Source of the DNA: a bacterium
GTDB taxonomy: Bacteria > Actinomycetota > Acidimicrobiia > Spongiisociales > Spongiisociaceae
NCBI GenBank assembly: GCA_028821575.1
Contig: JAPPFW010000007.1
Span: 1 to 64,000, forward strand
DNA length: 64,000 bases
Direction of reading: 5' to 3'
In this document: positions 27,059 through 35,704 of the stretch, in pieces
Numbering within the stretch: position 1 is the stretch's first letter
Layout: each line of letters begins with the position of its first letter
Notes under the pieces: model-generated
The model's input: only the letters and a program-made list of their open reading frames with translations
Databases searched by the model: none
What the model was told of the DNA's origin: nothing
Position numbers and translations under genes: made by a program

Positions 27059-30000
27059 CTACGCCCCGATCACCGCCTCGTCCATCCTGTGAACGAACGC
27101 CTTGGAGGATCCGCCCGGCTCCATCGTCACGCCGTAGAGGATGTCGGCCGCTCGAACGGTCGCCTGCTGGTGGGTGACCACGATCAGTTGGGCGTGGTCG
27201 CGGAACTCGTCCACCAGCCGGAGAAAGCGATGCAGGTTGGCGTCGTCGAGGGCTGCATCCACTTCGTCGAGGATGTAGAAGGGAGCCGGACGCGCCTCGA
27301 ACACCGCGAACAGGAACGCCAGAGCGGCCAGAGACCGCTCCCCTCCGGAGAGAAGGGCAAGCTTGCCGATCTTCTTCCCCAAGGGCTGGGCCACGATCTC
27401 GACTCCGGCCTCGAGTGGTTCGTCGGCGCCGGTCAGGACCAGCTCGCCCGTGCCGCCGGGGAACAGTACCGTGAAGAACCGCCGGTAGTGGCGGGCCGTA
27501 TCCTCGAAGGTCCGGTTGAACAGTTCTTGCATCTCGGCATCCAATGACAGGATTACCTTGTTCAAGTCCGCCTTCGATCTCTCGAGGTCGGCAAGCTGAT
27601 CGGTCATCAGACGGTGACGCTCGTCGAGTTCGCGGAACTCGTCGGTCGCGAGGAGGTTCACGGGACCCATGGCCGCCAGTTGCGCCCCTAGGCGCTCCGC
27701 TCGCGCAGTGGGCTCCTCACCCTCGGTAAGGGGACGCTCCGCGGCCAGCGCCTGCTGGACGGAGGCGTCCGCATCCCGCCGCAGGCCCTCGGCCACCGAC
27801 TCCTCGCGCATCCGCAGCTCGGTCTGTTCCACATCGATCCGGCCCAGTCGCTCGCGGACGCCGGTCACGGTTGTCTCGACCTCCGAGATCTCGGTACGGG
27901 TTGTGGCCAGGAGTCCGTCCTGATCCGAGATCGACGCCCTCAGGTACTCGCAGCGCTCCTTCACCTCCGCCAGCTTGACTCGCACCACCTCCAGAACCTG
28001 GAGGGCCATCTCCTCGACCGTGCGGGTCTCTTCGAGTTGCTCGGTTCCTGATGGAGCCTCGTGCAGCGCCTCGCGCCGGGCCGCCAACCGGTCGATGCGA
28101 TCCCGTAGCATGTGGCGGCGCTCCACGGCAGCCCCCAGCTCCCGGATAGCCGCATCCCTGGCGTTGTGTGCGGTCGCATGCGCCCTCTCGGCTGCGTCCC
28201 GCTCGCGACGCCGCTCCGCCCGAGCTTCCCCGTCTTCGGTCTCTGCGTCGGCGATCCTCTCCCTGAGTGCGGCGACTCGACCCTTCCGCTGCTCGATGGT
28301 CCGCCGTAGCGCGGCCACCCGGAGCTCGATCCCGGCGATGGCGTCCCCGCCGGAGGCCTCGGCTCTGCCCAGCCGGTCCAGTTCGGTCTCCGCCTTGGTC
28401 CCGGCTGATTCCAGTGCCGCCAGATCATCGTGGGCACGCGCGGCCGCGTCCCGCGCGGCGGCCAGCTCCCTCCGGGCATCCTCCTCGGCCTGCCTGGCGG
28501 CCGTTTCGGCCTCCCGGGCGGCCTCAGCCGAGTTGCGGGCCGCCTCAAGCGTGGCGGCCGTGCTGCGATCCTGATCGGCGGTCCTGACACCCAGCGATGT
28601 GATCAGATCACCGTCCGGAGTGACCGCCCGCACGCGCGGCTCGTGTGCCACGATGTCCCATCCGGTGCTCCAGCCTTCGACGAGGACCACATCCCCGAGG
28701 AGGGACCGGGCCAGCTCGGGATCGGCGCCCGGTCCCAGCCGGTCCACCAAGGCGTCGACTCCCCATTGCCGGGCGATGGTCGGCGCGAGCGGGATCCCGG
28801 CCTCGCCGGTCGGTCCTGCCATCAGGGGGAGCCCCCCCAGACCTTCCGACTTGAAGATACTCACCGCTCGCCGGAGACGGTCCGGACCGTCGAGGACGAC
28901 TGCCTCGGCCCACTCACCCACCGCGGCGTCGACCGCAGCTGCCATCACGTCGGGGGGATCCAGCAGGGCGGTGAGGACCCCGGCGACGCCACCGAGGTCT
29001 GTGAGCCGTTCCTTGAGTGGCCTCCAGGAACGGGAGGCTGCCGCCGTCAGGGCCTCCGCCTTGGCCTCGGCTGCCGCTCTGCCGGATCGAGCCTCCCGCA
29101 GGAGCCGATCCGACCGTTCCCACTGGGCATTGCGGGCGGCCAGTGCATGCGAGGACGATTCGCGAAGTTTCCGGGCGGCCGCGGTCCGTTCCCGGGTCCG
29201 ATCGAGTTCCCGCTCGAGCGCCTTCGCCCGGGATCTGTCCGCGTCGGCGCGGGCCGTGGTCCCTTCCAGCAACTCGGTCAGCTTCGAGAACTCTCGGGCG
29301 TCACGGGCGGCCGCCGTCTCGAGGGACCTCAGGTCGTCGCGAAGCATTACCGGATCCGCATCTTCCGGCGCCGGCGGCCCTTGAAGCTGCTCCGCGGAGG
29401 CGCGGAGGTTTGCCTCGGTAGCCTCGACCTGCCGCCCGGCGTCCTGCTCCCGGCCGTCAGCCTCCTCGAGTTGGTGCACCAACCGGTCGATCTGGCGGTC
29501 GAGGCTGGTCCGCTGCACGGTTGCCTGCTCGATCCGGCCGACCAGTCCTCTACGGCGTTCCCGGGCTACCTGTGCGATACCGCGCAGCCTGGCGGACACG
29601 GTGTCCAACCTCGCAGCCGCGCCCGCATCCCGAGCCAGAGACCGAGCCTGTTGCGACCGCTCGCGCTCCATGCCGGCCAGCGTCTCCTCGAGCCGGACCA
29701 GGCGGGACCGGCCGGTCGCCGAGGTCTCCTCCAAGCGGGTCCGCTCGAGCGACAACTCGCGGGATCGCTGCCGGGAACGGCGCAGGGTAACGCCGCCGAG
29801 CCATAGGTGAAGGGCTTTGAGTTCGGCGCGCATCGATTCGTGCCGCTCGGCGGCCGCCGCCTGGCGCCGGAGGGGGCGCTTGCGGCGTTTGATCTCCGCG
29901 ACGATGTCATGGAGCCGGAGGAGGTCGGCGTCGGTGCGCTCGAGACGCTGCAGGGCCCTTGCCTTGCGGACCTGATGTTTGAGGATCCCGGCCGCTTCCT

Positions 30001-30484
30001 CGATGATGCGCCGCCGCTCGTCTCCCTTGGCGGTCAGGAGCGACTCCAGACGACCCTGACCGACTATGAGGTGCTGGCTGCGTCCCACTCCGCTGTCCGA
30101 GAGAAGGTCCTGCACGTCGAGCAGCCGGCACCGGACTCCGTTGATCTCGTAGTCGGAGCGACCGCCCCTGAACAGGCGGCGCGTGAGGGAAACCTCGTCG
30201 AGGTCGAGGGGCAGGGCGCGGTCCCGGTTGTCCAGCATCACGGTGACCTCGGCCCGGCTGTGGGCCGGCCGGGTGGCCGTGCCGGCGAAGATGACATCCT
30301 CCATCCGGTCGGTGCGGAGCGCCCGCGTGAACTGGGTGCCCAGCACCCACGCCAGAGAGTCCACGATGTTGGACTTGCCGGTCCCGTTGGGTCCGACGAC
30401 CACCGAGACGCCCGGTTCGAACTCCAGACCGGTGCGGTCGGCGAACGACTTGAAGCCGGCCAGTCTCAGGGATTTCAGATACAA
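27059..30484 (-). CDS. smc: Chromosome segregation protein SMC
   Basis: GFKSFADRTGLEFEPGVSVVVGPNGTGKSNIVDSLAWVLG; long coiled coils; LLSGGERSLAALAFLFAVF. Confidence 0.96.
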   Translation of the reverse strand: MYLKSLRLAGFKSFADRTGLEFEPGVSVVVGPNGTGKSNIVDSLAWVLGTQFTRALRTDRMEDVIFAGTATRPAHSRAEVTVMLDNRDRALPLDLDEVSLTRRLFRGGRSDYEINGVRCRLLDVQDLLSDSGVGRSQHLIVGQGRLESLLTAKGDERRRIIEEAAGILKHQVRKARALQRLERTDADLLRLHDIVAEIKRRKRPLRRQAAAAERHESMRAELKALHLWLGGVTLRRSRQRSRELSLERTRLEETSATGRSRLVRLEETLAGMERERSQQARSLARDAGAAARLDTVSARLRGIAQVARERRRGLVGRIEQATVQRTSLDRQIDRLVHQLEEADGREQDAGRQVEATEANLRASAEQLQGPPAPEDADPVMLRDDLRSLETAAARDAREFSKLTELLEGTTARADADRSRAKALERELDRTRERTAAARKLRESSSHALAARNAQWERSDRLLREARSGRAAAEAKAEALTAAASRSWRPLKERLTDLGGVAGVLTALLDPPDVMAAAVDAAVGEWAEAVVLDGPDRLRRAVSIFKSEGLGGLPLMAGPTGEAGIPLAPTIARQWGVDALVDRLGPGADPELARSLLGDVVLVEGWSTGWDIVAHEPRVRAVTPDGDLITSLGVRTADQDRSTAATLEAARNSAEAAREAETAARQAEEDARRELAAARDAAARAHDDLAALESAGTKAETELDRLGRAEASGGDAIAGIELRVAALRRTIEQRKGRVAALRERIADAETEDGEARAERRRERDAAERAHATAHNARDAAIRELGAAVERRHMLRDRIDRLAARREALHEAPSGTEQLEETRTVEEMALQVLEVVRVKLAEVKERCEYLRASISDQDGLLATTRTEISEVETTVTGVRERLGRIDVEQTELRMREESVAEGLRRDADASVQQALAAERPLTEGEEPTARAERLGAQLAAMGPVNLLATDEFRELDERHRLMTDQLADLERSKADLNKVILSLDAEMQELFNRTFEDTARHYRRFFTVLFPGGTGELVLTGADEPLEAGVEIVAQPLGKKIGKLALLSGGERSLAALAFLFAVFEARPAPFYILDEVDAALDDANLHRFLRLVDEFRDHAQLIVVTHQQATVRAADILYGVTMEPGGSSKAFVHRMDEAVIGA

Positions 30485-30669
30485 GTCACACCCGTGTGAT
30501 TCGCGTCCCCGCGCACGATAGCGGCTCCCGCGCGTCTACCGCGGCAACCGGATGAGAAGTCTCTGGTCTCGAACCGGCAATCGATGGTCGGCGAGAACGG
30601 TTGGATCGGGTCGTGTTCCGGTCTCGATAGCGCGGTATAACCAACTAGCAACTACGGACTAGCGGCTAC

Positions 30670-31500
30670 TTAGGTCTGACAAGAGGGACACCGGTACGAC
30701 GACCTGGCACCGATCACGCTCCTGCGGATGGGCGTCCGGCAGCTTCGGCAGGGTCGCCCCTCCCTGCCGTAGACGGACAGGTACTCCAGGTGCCGGCCCG
30801 CCCTGCCGTCAGGGAGCAGGTAGGCGAGGTCGTCGAGCGAGGTCCCACCGTGGGACAGACCCGCTTCGAGGACGGAGCGGATAGCCCTCCTGATGGACGC
30901 CATCTCGGCGACCGTCAGGGAACCGGCGGGTCGTGAGCCATCGACGTGTGCCTCGAACAGGACCTCGTCCGAATAGATGTTTCCAAGCCCCGAGATGAAG
31001 CGCTGGTCGAGAAGGAGGGTCTTGACGGCCACCCGCCGCCCGTGGACCGCCGCCGCCAGCCGTTCTGCGGGGGGAATCTCACCGAGGGCGTCCGGTCCCA
31101 GGAGGGCCAGAGTCGATGCCGCCAGTTCGGATGCCGTGTAGACAGCCACGAAACCGAAGGTACGCGGGTCGATCATCCGCACCTCGCGGCCTGAACCCGT
31201 CTCGATCACCACCCGGGTATGGCGCCCCAGGGGCTCGGCGGGCCCGCTGATCGCCATGTGACCCGACATCCCGAGGTGAGAAACCCAGGTGAGTCCCTCC
31301 CCCACATCGAACATGAGGAACTTGCCCCGCCGCGCCAGCGAGCGCACCACCCGTCCCTCCAGGCGAGCGGCGAAGTCATCCGGCTCGGGTTGGCGCCGCA
31401 GCATCCGGGGGTGGAGAACCCTCGTGGAGACGATCCTTCGTCCGGCGAGTTCGGGCACCAGCATTCGCCGTGTCGTCTCGACCTCCGGTAGCTCGGGCAA
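30670..31500 (-). CDS. mutM: Formamidopyrimidine-DNA glycosylase
   Basis: MPELPEVETTRRML; LLDQRFISGLGNIYSDEVLF; C-terminal zinc finger CRSCRTPIRR...CPSC. Confidence 0.95.
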   Translation of the reverse strand: MPELPEVETTRRMLVPELAGRRIVSTRVLHPRMLRRQPEPDDFAARLEGRVVRSLARRGKFLMFDVGEGLTWVSHLGMSGHMAISGPAEPLGRHTRVVIETGSGREVRMIDPRTFGFVAVYTASELAASTLALLGPDALGEIPPAERLAAAVHGRRVAVKTLLLDQRFISGLGNIYSDEVLFEAHVDGSRPAGSLTVAEMASIRRAIRSVLEAGLSHGGTSLDDLAYLLPDGRAGRHLEYLSVYGREGRPCRSCRTPIRRSVIGARSSYRCPSCQT

Positions 31501-31661
31501 CTAGTGGGCTGCCTGCGATGCGGCGGTGTGGGATGCGCGACCGCCGGCGTGCCCGGCAACACGATCCGGCGAAGACGTACCGGGGACGTGCTCGGGCATG
31601 GCGGAACGCAGCGAGGAGCGCCGGCTAGCCGGACAGGTCGGATCGTCTCGCTTGCAGGCCA

Positions 31662-32366
31662 CTAGCCCGACTCTTCCCGGTCGGTCGCCATAGCCTCGAG
31701 CGCCGCGCGGGCGGCCTCCTGCTGGGCCCTTCTTTTCGAGCGCCCGACGCCGGATCCCCACTCGGCACCGTCGACCGACACGACCGACGTGAACACCTTC
31801 CGGTGATCGGGACCTTCGGAGTCGATGCGGTACTCGGGCCGGGTGCCATCGCGGGCAAGCAACTCCTGCAGCCGGCTCTTGTAGTCGCCCCAGCCCGGCC
31901 GAACTGCGGCACTCCCGATCCGATGCTCCCACAGCCGCAGGATCACCCGGCGGGCCGGTTCCAGACCTCCATCCAGGTAGACCGCGCCGAGCACCGCCTC
32001 CATGGCGTCCCCCAGGATGGAGCTCCTACCCCGGCCTCCGGTCGCCTCCTCCCCCTTTCCCAGCAGCACGTGTTCGCCGAGACCCAGACCCTCCGCGACC
32101 TCGGAGAGGGCCCGGTTGCTGACTGCAGACGCACGCAACTTGACCAGTTCACCCTCTGGATAGTCCGGAAAGTGGCCAAAGATGAAGTCGGTCACCACCA
32201 ATTGCAGGATGGTGTCTCCCAGGAACTCGAGGCGCTCGTTGGAAGGCTCCTCCCCGGTCTCCGCAACCCACGAACGGTGGCGGAGCGCCCGGTTCAGAAG
32301 TTCGGGGTCGGCGAAGGAGTGGTCGAGGGCCTGCTCCAGGCCGGCGTGAGAACTCGAGTCATTCAC
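31662..32366 (-). CDS. rnc: Ribonuclease III
   Basis: NERLEFLGDTILQLVVTDFIF; LGDAMEAVLGAVYLDGG; dsRBD; start overlaps plsX stop. Confidence 0.94.
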   Translation of the reverse strand: MNDSSSHAGLEQALDHSFADPELLNRALRHRSWVAETGEEPSNERLEFLGDTILQLVVTDFIFGHFPDYPEGELVKLRASAVSNRALSEVAEGLGLGEHVLLGKGEEATGGRGRSSILGDAMEAVLGAVYLDGGLEPARRVILRLWEHRIGSAAVRPGWGDYKSRLQELLARDGTRPEYRIDSEGPDHRKVFTSVVSVDGAEWGSGVGRSKRRAQQEAARAALEAMATDREESG

Positions 32367-33337
32367 GAACGGACCAGGCCGTGTTCGAGTCGTTCGATCA
32401 GGCCCCCTTTGACACCCTCTGTAGCAAGACGGATCGCGTTGAAGATCGCCCGGCGCGAGGATGACCCGTGGCATATGACGACGCTTGCCGACGTACCGAC
32501 GAGGTGGGCGCCCCCGTACCTGGCCGGGTCGATGACCTCGCGGATCTCGTTCATCGGGGCGGCAATGTGGGGCAACACCTCCTCTGGGAGGCGCTCGAAA
32601 GCCCGGCCGATCAAGCGGGCCACCAGACCGGCGGCGGCCTCGATGGTCTTGAGGGCGACATTGCCGGTGAAGCCGTCCGTCACGAACACGTCGGCGACCT
32701 CGCCTATGATGTCACCGCCTTCGAGGTTCCCCACGAAGTTGACCGGTGCTTCCTCGAGCAGTTCGAAAGCCGACCGCTCGACGTCCCTGCCCTTGGCCCG
32801 CTCGGCGCCGATGTTGAGCAGACCCACCCGGGGACGTTCGATGCCGTAGACGATCTCTGCCAGCTGGGCGCCCATCACGCCGAACTGGAGGAGGTGCACG
32901 GGGCGTACCTCGAGATTGGCGCCCGCATCGAGCAGCAGGACGGGTTTGCCCGGGCGCGGTATGGGAGTGGCGATCGCAGGGCGCAACACCCCCTTTATGC
33001 GTCCGATCACGATCGAGGCGGCCGCGATGGCCGCTCCTGTGGAACCGGCCGACACCAGGGCGTCGGCCCCATGAGAGGCTACGAGCCGCGCCGCGGTGAG
33101 TACGGAGGAGTCGGGTTTGTCGCGCACCGCCTTGGCCGGGTGGTCGTGCATCTCCACGACTTCCGGAGCGTGGACCACCGGCAGATCAGCTCCGATCGCA
33201 TTCAGATCAGGCTCGACGACCTCCTCGCGGCCCACGAGCACGACATCGTGGCCCGCCTCTGCCGCCAGGACCGCGCCCGCCACGATCTCGGCGGGCCCCT
33301 GGTCGGTTCCCATCACGTCGACTGCTATGCGAGCCAC
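32363..33337 (-). CDS. plsX: Phosphate acyltransferase PlsX
   Basis: IAVDVMGTDQGPAEIVAGA; LVSAGSTGAAIAAA; NVALKTIEA. Confidence 0.94.
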   Translation of the reverse strand: MARIAVDVMGTDQGPAEIVAGAVLAAEAGHDVVLVGREEVVEPDLNAIGADLPVVHAPEVVEMHDHPAKAVRDKPDSSVLTAARLVASHGADALVSAGSTGAAIAAASIVIGRIKGVLRPAIATPIPRPGKPVLLLDAGANLEVRPVHLLQFGVMGAQLAEIVYGIERPRVGLLNIGAERAKGRDVERSAFELLEEAPVNFVGNLEGGDIIGEVADVFVTDGFTGNVALKTIEAAAGLVARLIGRAFERLPEEVLPHIAAPMNEIREVIDPARYGGAHLVGTSASVVICHGSSSRRAIFNAIRLATEGVKGGLIERLEHGLVRS

Positions 33338-33418
33338 GGGTCCCCGATCAGGTGTGCGGGATGGGCGCTCCCTCTGAAGCCCCGAGACGGGACGCCCCCC
33401 GTTGGCGTGACCCCCCGC

Positions 33419-33610
33419 TCAATCGAACACCTCCACGACCGTTCGCCCGCGATAGGTACCGCAACCGCCCTTTCCCGTACAGGCCCTGTGGGGTAGCTTC
33501 GGCAGACCGCACCGCGGGCAGGTAACGGTCCGGGTAGGGCGCATCTTCATCGCCTCCGCCTTGCGCCTCCGCGTGCGTGAGCGCGACATCTTCCTCTTTG
33601 GTACAGCCAT
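33419..33610 (-). CDS. rpmF: 50S ribosomal protein L32
   Basis: MAVPKRKMSRSRTRRRKAEAMKM...CPRCGLPKLPHRAC. Confidence 0.95.
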   Translation of the reverse strand: MAVPKRKMSRSRTRRRKAEAMKMRPTRTVTCPRCGLPKLPHRACTGKGGCGTYRGRTVVEVFD

Positions 33611-33631
33611 GGCGTATCCCTTCCGGTCACG

Positions 33632-34114
33632 TCAGGTTGAGGGGGGTGCTTCCAACCAGCCTTCCAGAGCGGCGAACGGAGAGCCTCTCGCCACGGAATG
33701 CCCCTCGCAGGGATCTACATTCAAGTCGTTTCCGCACGACGGACAAAGTCCCCGGCAGGACTCCGAGCATAGCGGTACCAGCGGGACTGACAAGCACAAT
33801 TCGTCGTGAAGCACCGGGGCCAGGTCAATCACCCCGTCGGGGCCGATATCCCCGCTGGCTTCCTCACCGTAGGCCTTCATCACCGGAGCGCCAGCCCGGA
33901 AGGACACCGGCCGGAGGCAACGGTTGCACCTGAGCCGCATCGTAGCCCCCACATCGCCGCGGACCAGCACACCCCCGACCATGTCCTCGACGCGCAGGTC
34001 CGCGTCGACCGGTCCGCACTCCTCCACCTGGTCCAATGCGATCTCCATGGAGCCCGAGAGGGAGACCTCTCGACGGGATCCGGGTCGGCCGAGCAGGTCG
34101 GAGATGTGGATCAG
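33632..34114 (-). CDS. YceD/DUF177 family protein
   Basis: RCNRCLRP; CSESCRGLCPSCGNDLN; homologous N-terminus (LIHISDLLGRPGSRREVSL) extends upstream of the first ATG at 34048. Confidence 0.8.
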   Translation of the reverse strand: MIHISDLLGRPGSRREVSLSGSMEIALDQVEECGPVDADLRVEDMVGGVLVRGDVGATMRLRCNRCLRPVSFRAGAPVMKAYGEEASGDIGPDGVIDLAPVLHDELCLSVPLVPLCSESCRGLCPSCGNDLNVDPCEGHSVARGSPFAALEGWLEAPPST

Positions 34115-34125
34115 GAAGGGCCGGT

Positions 34126-34635
34126 CTATTGGCCCACCGACCGGGTCTGGCGGAGTTCGGCCCGCATGGCGCGGATCTGGTCCAGGACCCGGCCCATCAG
34201 GGCCTCCAGCCGTTCGAGGCGGTCCTCGGCGTAGTCCTCGGCCTCCAGCCGGATCCTGTGCGAGTGGTCCTCGGCCCTACGCACGAGGATGTTCGCCTCC
34301 TCGGTGGCCTCTGCGATGATGTTGGTGTCGGACACCAGTTCGTCGGCCTTCTGCCGGGCTCGCTGTATGAGATCTCGTACCCGCTCGTTGGTCCGGGCCA
34401 CGAAGGTCTCACGCTCCCTCACCATCCAGCGGGCAGTCCGCAACTCCTCGGGTAGGCGGTCCTGCAGCATTTCGAGGGTCTGCAGCATCTGCTCCCGGTC
34501 GATGATCACCTTGCCCGAAGCGGGTATGGTCTTCGCCTCGGAGATCGCCATGATCATCTCCGAGACGAGGTTCTGCACCTGCCCGACCGTTGGGAGGGCG
34601 ACCGTCCCGCCTGCCTCTTCTCGATCACCGTTCAT
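34126..34635 (-). CDS. Coiled-coil protein (DivIVA-/ATP synthase B-like)
   Basis: RTNERVRDLIQRARQKADELVSDTNIIAEATEEANILVRRAEDHSHRIRLEAEDYAEDRLERLE between yceD and coaD. Confidence 0.6.
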   Translation of the reverse strand: MNGDREEAGGTVALPTVGQVQNLVSEMIMAISEAKTIPASGKVIIDREQMLQTLEMLQDRLPEELRTARWMVRERETFVARTNERVRDLIQRARQKADELVSDTNIIAEATEEANILVRRAEDHSHRIRLEAEDYAEDRLERLEALMGRVLDQIRAMRAELRQTRSVGQ

Positions 34636-35107
34636 GCGACCACCGTTCCTTCATCAACCGGCCTACTTCTCCCGGTACCAAGCCGTCCACTGTACCGCCC
34701 AGGCTTCCCACTTCCTTGACCAGGGAAGAGGATAGGTAGGCGTGCTCGGGACTTGTGGGGATGAACACGGTATCGATTCCCGACAGCCTGTGGTTCATCT
34801 GGGCCATCTGCAGTTCGTAGTCGAAGTCAGACACGGCCCGCAACCCTTTCACGATCACGCCGACATCCCTCGTTCGGGCGAAGTCCACCAGGAGACCGTC
34901 GAAGGAGGCAACCTCTACTCTGGGCTCGTCGGCGAACAGGTCGTCGAGCATCTCCAACCGCTCCTCGGATGTGAACATGGGCGTCTTGGAGAGGTTGCGG
35001 ATGACCGCCACGACCACCCGGTCGAAGACCGAGACGCTCCGGCGGATGACGTCCATATGTCCGTTGGTGGGGGGATCGAAGCTCCCGGGACAGACCGCTG
35101 TGGTCAC
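34625..35107 (-). CDS. coaD: Phosphopantetheine adenylyltransferase
   Basis: AVCPGSFDPPTNGHMDVIRRS; VIVKGLRAVSDFDYELQMAQMNHRL. Confidence 0.95.
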   Translation of the reverse strand: MTTAVCPGSFDPPTNGHMDVIRRSVSVFDRVVVAVIRNLSKTPMFTSEERLEMLDDLFADEPRVEVASFDGLLVDFARTRDVGVIVKGLRAVSDFDYELQMAQMNHRLSGIDTVFIPTSPEHAYLSSSLVKEVGSLGGTVDGLVPGEVGRLMKERWSHER

Positions 35108-35139
35108 CTTCTCTCCCTTGTCCGGCAGTTGCCCTCAAT

Positions 35140-35703
35140 CTAACCGGTGGTCCACCGATTCCCCACCTCCGGGACACGAAGGTAACGCCAGATCCGGGCC
35201 GTCCCGTAGCCGAGCCGGCCGGCAGCCTCGAGACCCGGCGCTTCCGGCCGTCGCTCCCCGTCGGGCCGGTGGAGAACCGCCGTCCCACCGATCCGCATCA
35301 GCGGCACCACCGAGCGCAGGGTGGTTTCGACCGAGGCCGCCGAGTGGTGGTAGGGGGGATCGACGAACACCAGGTCGAAACGTCCAGGAGGCCGGGTGAG
35401 GAACCGGTCGACATCGACGGCGGCGATCTCCCCGCCTAACCCCACCGAGTCGACATTGGCCCGCAGAGCCTGCAGCGCCCTGCGGTCGTTCTCGACAAAA
35501 ACCACCGATGCGGATCCGCGGCTCAACGCTTCCAGACCCAGCGAGCCCGTGCCGGCGTAGAGATCCAGCACGTCCGCCCCCGGGAGCACCGCGGCGATGG
35601 CGGAGAAAATCCCCTCGCGGGCCCGGTCGGTCATCGGCCGCGTGACGCGGCCCCGAGGTGCCTTGAGCCGCCGGCCCTTCGACACTCCCGAGATCACCCT
35701 CAT
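35140..35703 (-). CDS. rsmD: 16S rRNA (guanine966-N2)-methyltransferase
   Basis: MRVISGVSKGRRLKAPRG; DLYAGTGSLGLEALSRGS; FVDPPY. Confidence 0.93.
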   Translation of the reverse strand: MRVISGVSKGRRLKAPRGRVTRPMTDRAREGIFSAIAAVLPGADVLDLYAGTGSLGLEALSRGSASVVFVENDRRALQALRANVDSVGLGGEIAAVDVDRFLTRPPGRFDLVFVDPPYHHSAASVETTLRSVVPLMRIGGTAVLHRPDGERRPEAPGLEAAGRLGYGTARIWRYLRVPEVGNRWTTG

Positions 35704-35704
35704 G

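Noticed and set aside
28430-29806. 458-aa plus-strand ORF inside smc
   Set aside because: Shadow ORF of the SMC coiled-coil coding region.
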